Assembly: GCA_964006375.1 (NCBI GenBank)
Contig: OZ023270.1
Coordinates: 70,595,082-70,659,081, forward strand
DNA: 64,000 nt
Source: Tillus elongatus
Lineage: Eukaryota > Arthropoda > Insecta > Coleoptera > Cleridae
Reading direction: 5' to 3'
The position numbers and the translations under genes are program-made. Below, one piece after another: positions 56,004 through 64,000 of the stretch (the stretch's first letter is position 1; each line of letters begins with the position of its first letter). The notes under the pieces were generated by a model. It did not search any database. It was not told the origin of the DNA and saw only the letters and a program-made list of their open reading frames with translations.

Positions 56004-57099
56004 GTCTGGACGCAGCAAGTGCGTTATGGTAGTGAATTTTCATAAAAATGTTTTTTAATAGTAAATATCTGTGCTTTTTTTAGAAGCAGGCATCAAATTG
56101 CATTACCATATAACCTATATAGTAGAAACAATGTGCCTAGTTTCATCAAAATAACTTTATTGTTTGAAAATGTACAAAAATTCCGAAATCAAACTTAAAG
56201 TGTTCCCAAAAAAACTGATTGGTCAACCTTATAGGTTAATAGCAAATTGAGCTATTCAAATTTGAAGCATTTAATGAAAATTCGCTACCATAACGCACTT
56301 GCTGCGTCCAGAATTTGTTTTTCTATGAACATGCATTATATTTTGATGGAAAATGCAAAAATGCAATAACATAAAGCGTGTGCGATTTAAAAAAAAAGAA
56401 AATTTGTATCACCAACGACTTATTGGCCAGCCTGTGATTGTAGAAAAAATGTCTTAAGATGTAGCTCAAGACAGCCTATAATTAATTTATACAATTTTTT
56501 TCGTATTTTGTATAATAACGGATATATTGAGGTTTATTGATTTTTTATAAAAATTCGACAAAAATTATATACCATTAAACGATAAACTCTATAGCTAAGA
56601 CTAGTGCCAAAGCATCAGAGAGAGGGTGTATTTGAAATGAATTTCCTGGAAATATTTTAGTGAAATGAAGGACAATGATGGTTTAAGCTAAGACTTGAGG
56701 GTTTGTAAAACATTCTTCTTGAGACATTTTCTTTCCATAGCCCGTATTAGTTTCCAGTTCTTTGCCTAAATGTTGCCAATTTTGACGTTTTAAATCGCGA
56801 CTTTGAGGTTTCGAGGAAAACCCCAATCTATTTTTATTTAAATGCCTATAACTTTTTTCTCTTTTAACCTACAGAGCTAAGTTTTGGCACATAATTTAAC
56901 TCTAACCCGCGTACCAAATTACGTTGCCCTTACTACGTTATTTCCGGAGATATAATTTTTTTTTCGAAAGAAAATACAAAGTTTTCCGGGAAAACCTGGG
57001 CCGATTTTCCTGCCTAACAAACTTATCCAAGCCACTTGCAAAAGGAAGGTATGCACCAAATTTAATCAAAATTGGCCCTTTATTTTTTGAGTTATCGGT

Positions 57100-57177
<78 letters not shown>

Positions 57178-57308
57178 AACATATAAAAATTGAAACTGAC
57201 CCTGGATATGTGTTCTAGTTCTAATTAGCGCTCATTTGAAGAATTTTTTTAATTTCAAAAGTCGGGATGTCCTCAATTGTGATTTTTTTTAAAAGAAAAT
57301 TCACTAAA
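56004..57308 (-). mobile_element. HINE, full-length 1.3 kb form
   Basis: 3' end GTCTGGACGCAGCAAGTGCG at 56004. The 3' module runs to 56312, where ACGCACTTGCTGCGTCCAG marks its inner inverted end. Body, then (TA)n at 57105-57173, then 5' end (GAAACTGACCCTGGATATG, CGGGATGTCCTCAATTG) closing GAAAATTCACTAAAA. It is collinear, in inverse orientation, with the copy at 43503-44808. Confidence 0.75.
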
Positions 57309-57339
57309 AACAATGTTTAGTAGTTAAGAGTATATAATT

Positions 57340-57460
57340 TTTTATCCTCAGATGACGCCAACTTTGTTAGTGAAACGACCGTCAGGTTTTTAAAAAATGT
57401 GTTTGGGTTCTCCAAAGTGCTCATCACAGGTTTCAATCTTCACTTGATCGATCTTCTACA
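57340..57460 (+). repeat. Hammerhead-like family member
   Basis: CAGATGA (57349-57355), GCCAAC-TTT-GTTAGT stem, GAAAC, GACC, GTC, with CCT upstream able to pair with AGG downstream. Then TTGGGTTCTCC as in 26126-26345. Confidence 0.4.
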
Positions 57461-58404
57461 TTTTATTTTATCATGTAAGTATCAATACTTTTTTCGACAA
57501 CTAAATTCCTTTTTATACACTGCAGATTTGTTCTGTAACTCCTAACATGCAATAAGCTGATGGCGTTGCATGATATTCTGGCATTTTGGCAGAAAAAGAA
57601 AATTAAATGCTATTTATTTGTAACATATTTGCTGAGGTTTCAATTATAAATATGTCGGAATGGACGTTTCAATTAGCGAGGTATTGCGTGTCTCGGACGA
57701 ATCGTACAGAACATGGTCCGATTCTATAACGTACGTCTGCCGAAATATGGCAGTCGTGAAAAATATATGTTGCCAAGCTCCCACAAAGTTTCTTTTAATT
57801 AGGAGAAATACAAAAAAAATATATTTAACGTCCATCTAAAAAAATGTGTCCAGTGAATTATAACTAATTATAAAAGCGAACTGTAAAAGTTTTCACACAT
57901 TAATGAGAAATGGTTTCAACCAGTGGTTATTTTCTTATTGAGACAAAATTGGTAATTGTTATATATTCAGCTTAGAGCATCCGCAGACACTGTTACCAAA
58001 GTGCCTTATTTTTCTAAAAAGCTTAAAATTATAACATTGGAAACAAAAATGATCCAGACATCACCACCTGCCCCGTAATATTTTCTTAAAAAATTGTGGG
58101 ATAGTCGTCAGTTGTAAAAAATAAAAACTGTTTATTAATTTCCGAGTTTTCGGGATAATTTATTCCGTTATCACGGCCACAAAGAACAAAATGTATAATC
58201 TACTTAGGAGAAATACAAAGGTTTAAAATATTTACATATAACGCGAGCTTTATTTGAACTAGTTATTAAAAAAACATGAAAAAAACTTTTTTAAATTTTG
58301 ACAGAAGTCGATAAGAGTCACACTGACATATGCAGCTAACTATTGTGTATTTAAAATTTTCTTTTTTTGTTTTTGTCTAGGAAATATATACAGGCGTGGT
58401 GAAT
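57461..58404. other. Unassigned AT-rich sequence
   Basis: No gene recognised. The 63-codon minus frame at 57644-57835 lacks motifs. Confidence 0.3.
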
Positions 58405-59731
<1,327 letters not shown>

Positions 59732-59754
59732 CACATTAGTACGACTACCATAAT

Positions 59755-60015
59755 TATCAATTTTGACGTTTTAACTTTTTTTAATCAGACGCTTACCCAC
59801 AACTTTTTTTCCTTTTAATTTAGAGATCTGAAATTTGGTTGCCCTTATTTTGTTACTTCCGGAGATATAAATTTTTACCGAAAGAAAACACCAAAATTTC
59901 CGGGAAAAACTGAGCAGATTTTCCTGACTAACAAGCATATCTAAGCCTCTCGCAAAAGGAAGGTACCTACCAAATTTGATCAAAACCGGCTCATTATTTT
60001 TTGGGTTATCGGTGT

Positions 60016-60075
<60 letters not shown>

Positions 60076-60190
60076 CTGACCCTGCATATGTGTTCTAGGG
60101 GGCCTAGCTCGCGCTCATTGGAAGACATTTTTTCAAAATTTAAAAGTTGGGATCTCCTTATTGGCGACTTTTTTAAAGAAAATGCACTAA
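59755..60190 (-). mobile_element. HINE copy, 3'-truncated
   Basis: Body (GTTACTTCCGGAGATATAA, GGGTTATCGGTGTCACA), (TA)n at 60019-60069, 5' end (AAACTGACCCTGCATATG, GGGATCTCCTTATTGGCG) closing AATGCACTAAAA. Confidence 0.65.
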
Positions 60191-60258
60191 AAGTGCGCTT
60201 ATCGATAAAAGTCGTAACAGCTGGTATTTTTTTTTATATAATGTTACAAAATATGTTG

Positions 60259-60573
60259 TCATAGATATTGGCCGACGTGGCAACAATGGTTTGGTAAATG
60301 GACCGATGTAATTTTACAGCAGTGCGGGGAAAAACTAATACATAAATTCCTGTAATTAGTTTCTACAGCTCCTTTGATTGTTTCTGGGGACTTGTCAGTT
60401 ACTGCTCTGGCTTCGTAAATGTTTGTTTTCTTCTGCTGTGGTGATGGTGGTGAAAAAGGTGGTATGGCATCGACAGAATTATCATTAGCCACAAATTTTC
60501 TTCTCTGTAATTGGTTTGGCTGCTTCATGGCATCATTGAATGAGAGAAAATTTGAATAGTTGTACGCATTCAT
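60259..60573 (-). CDS. Possible exon of an unknown gene (weak)
   Basis: 104 codons starting MNAYNYSNFLSFNDAMKQ, then a Pro/Ser-rich stretch (AIPPFSPPSPQQKKT). Codon use and composition look more protein-like than other short frames. A pyrimidine-rich tract ending TTTATAG, a possible splice acceptor, lies just upstream of the ATG on the minus strand. I recognise no family, see no downstream exon, and it may be chance. Confidence 0.25.
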   Translation of the reverse strand: MNAYNYSNFLSFNDAMKQPNQLQRRKFVANDNSVDAIPPFSPPSPQQKKTNIYEARAVTDKSPETIKGAVETNYRNLCISFSPHCCKITSVHLPNHCCHVGQYL

Positions 60574-61392
60574 GACAACTATAAATAGAAATACTTTTGA
60601 ATGTTTTAATCAAAAAATCCTTAAAAAAATAAATTTATTAAATACACATTTTCTTTCATTTAGAGTGATACTTTTTAAAATTGTAATTTCCAGTTTCTAA
60701 TATATTTGTTATACGCTTAGGTGTGAAAATATACATATCAAAGTTATATATTTTTTAAATGGAATATCCAGTATATTATTCTGTTTTCGTCATCTAGAGA
60801 TAAAATAAAGGTAAGTTACAATAGGATTCCCTATACCTAAAACCTACCGTTTTTGAGAAATACAGCAATTTTTGAAAATCGAAGCCTCAACGCAAACATT
60901 TTTTTTCCTTACCCTCAGCAACGTAGAAAAAAATATAACTTATATTAGTATTTAGTAGGAAGATTTTTGCATCGAACAGAAGAGAGAATTTAATGTAAAG
61001 TTATACAGGATTGTCAGTAACCTACGAGTGATATTTGACGCATAATATTGCAAATAAGTCTCTTATTTTAAATATCACACCCTGTATATAATGGCTTATT
61101 CTTCTACAAAATGTTATTACCTTTCAAATGATACTAGGCGTCCCTATACCTAACTCAAACAGTATTCGAGATGTTTAGAATTGTTTGTTTTCAGTAGTAA
61201 ATGTCACCTTTCATCATCAAGTGAGCCTTGATTATAGTGAGCGTTTATATTGTAGTCTAACTAAACTCGCAGGTCAACGCGGAAAAAGATTTATCAAGAA
61301 CATTGTGTTGCAACAGTTGAAAAAAATTTAGTTGGGTTATACAAATCTTAAATTTTAATAACATGAACAACAAAGAAAAAATGACAATTTAA

Positions 61393-63598
<2,206 letters not shown>

Positions 63599-64000
63599 CC
63601 TCTTGTCTAGATGAAGTCGAGATGGATATTTTTGAGTAAAAACTCTCGCAGCCAGTAGACAATTTTCTTGACATTCCCCAATAACAAGAATCTAATCCAT
63701 TCTTTCCTGTAAAGGATATATTTTCATTTTTATATTACCCTTGAACCCTTTTATTAAAAACATCCAAACACTTGACAGAATACAATAAAGTTACAATATT
63801 CGACAAATGTCAAATAAATTGATAACAATCATATATCCCCGTCGCTTCCCAAGTAGAAATTGACATTTATTATCGAAAACAAACAATTCCAAATATCTCG
63901 AAAACTGTTTGAGTTAGGTATCGGGACCCCTAGTATCATTTGAAAGGTAATAAAATTTTGTAAAAAAATAAGCCATTATATACAGTGTGTGCTATTTGAA

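Overview
This 64 kb window is AT-rich, repeat-dominated nuclear DNA of an animal, most likely an insect. A beetle is a weak guess, from the mariner, CR1/Jockey and Ty3/Gypsy families present. I see no convincing host gene. About 25 long (TA)n tracts punctuate the sequence, and nearly everything recognisable is a transposable element or a fragment of one, often nested two or three deep.

The background is one abundant non-autonomous family that I interpret as Helentron-derived (HINE/DINE-1 type). It has a 5' TTTTAGTGAATTTTC end that folds as a hairpin, a central (TA)n microsatellite, an AT-rich body with phrases such as ACCAAATTT and GAGTTATCGGTG, an inverted copy of the 5' motif near the 3' end (GAAAATTCACTACC), and a terminal hairpin ACGCACTTGCTGCGT. 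Good copies are at 929-2274, 11582-12900, 17701-18380, 43503-44808, 56004-57308 and, as hosts of other elements, 19148-21658, 21902-23251, 29285-40190 and 62126-63395.

Layout. 0-8.3 kb: HINE copies, a decayed mariner with a SINE-like insert, and a 765 bp TA-flanked MITE. 8.3-15.6 kb: two 5'-truncated minus-strand CR1/Jockey-group LINEs around a HINE. 15.6-30 kb: HINEs, two mariner copies of one family (19.5-21.5 and 27.1-29.0 kb), an 811 bp foldback and a second SINE-like copy. 30.3-36.9 kb: a complete, young Ty3/Gypsy retrotransposon on the minus strand with 99% identical LTRs, tRNA-Leu-type primer site, gag, pol and a textbook -1 frameshift signal. 37.0-39.9 kb: a mariner with a nearly intact DD41D transposase and very long modular terminal inverted repeats. 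Both of these sit in the (TA)n tract of one HINE. 41-42 kb: LINE RNase H fragment. 46.2-53.1 kb: a piggyBac-like pseudogene in a large inverted repeat whose ends carry a 204/215 bp unit, twice on the left and about 17 times on the right, forming a satellite. 53.5-54.3 kb: a probable canonical Helitron carrying a 538 bp palindrome with hammerhead-like motifs. 58.4 kb: a Penelope-type GIY-YIG fragment. 58.7-59.7 kb: a near-perfect palindrome with 466 bp arms and tRNA-like box A/B motifs. 60.8-64 kb: another mariner, cut by a HINE.

The unifying theme is layering. HINEs deliver (TA)n tracts, and TA-targeting mariners, ATAT-duplicating Gypsy and foldbacks repeatedly land in or beside them. Only the Gypsy element looks capable of current activity. 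All observations are by eye; percentages and copy counts are manual.
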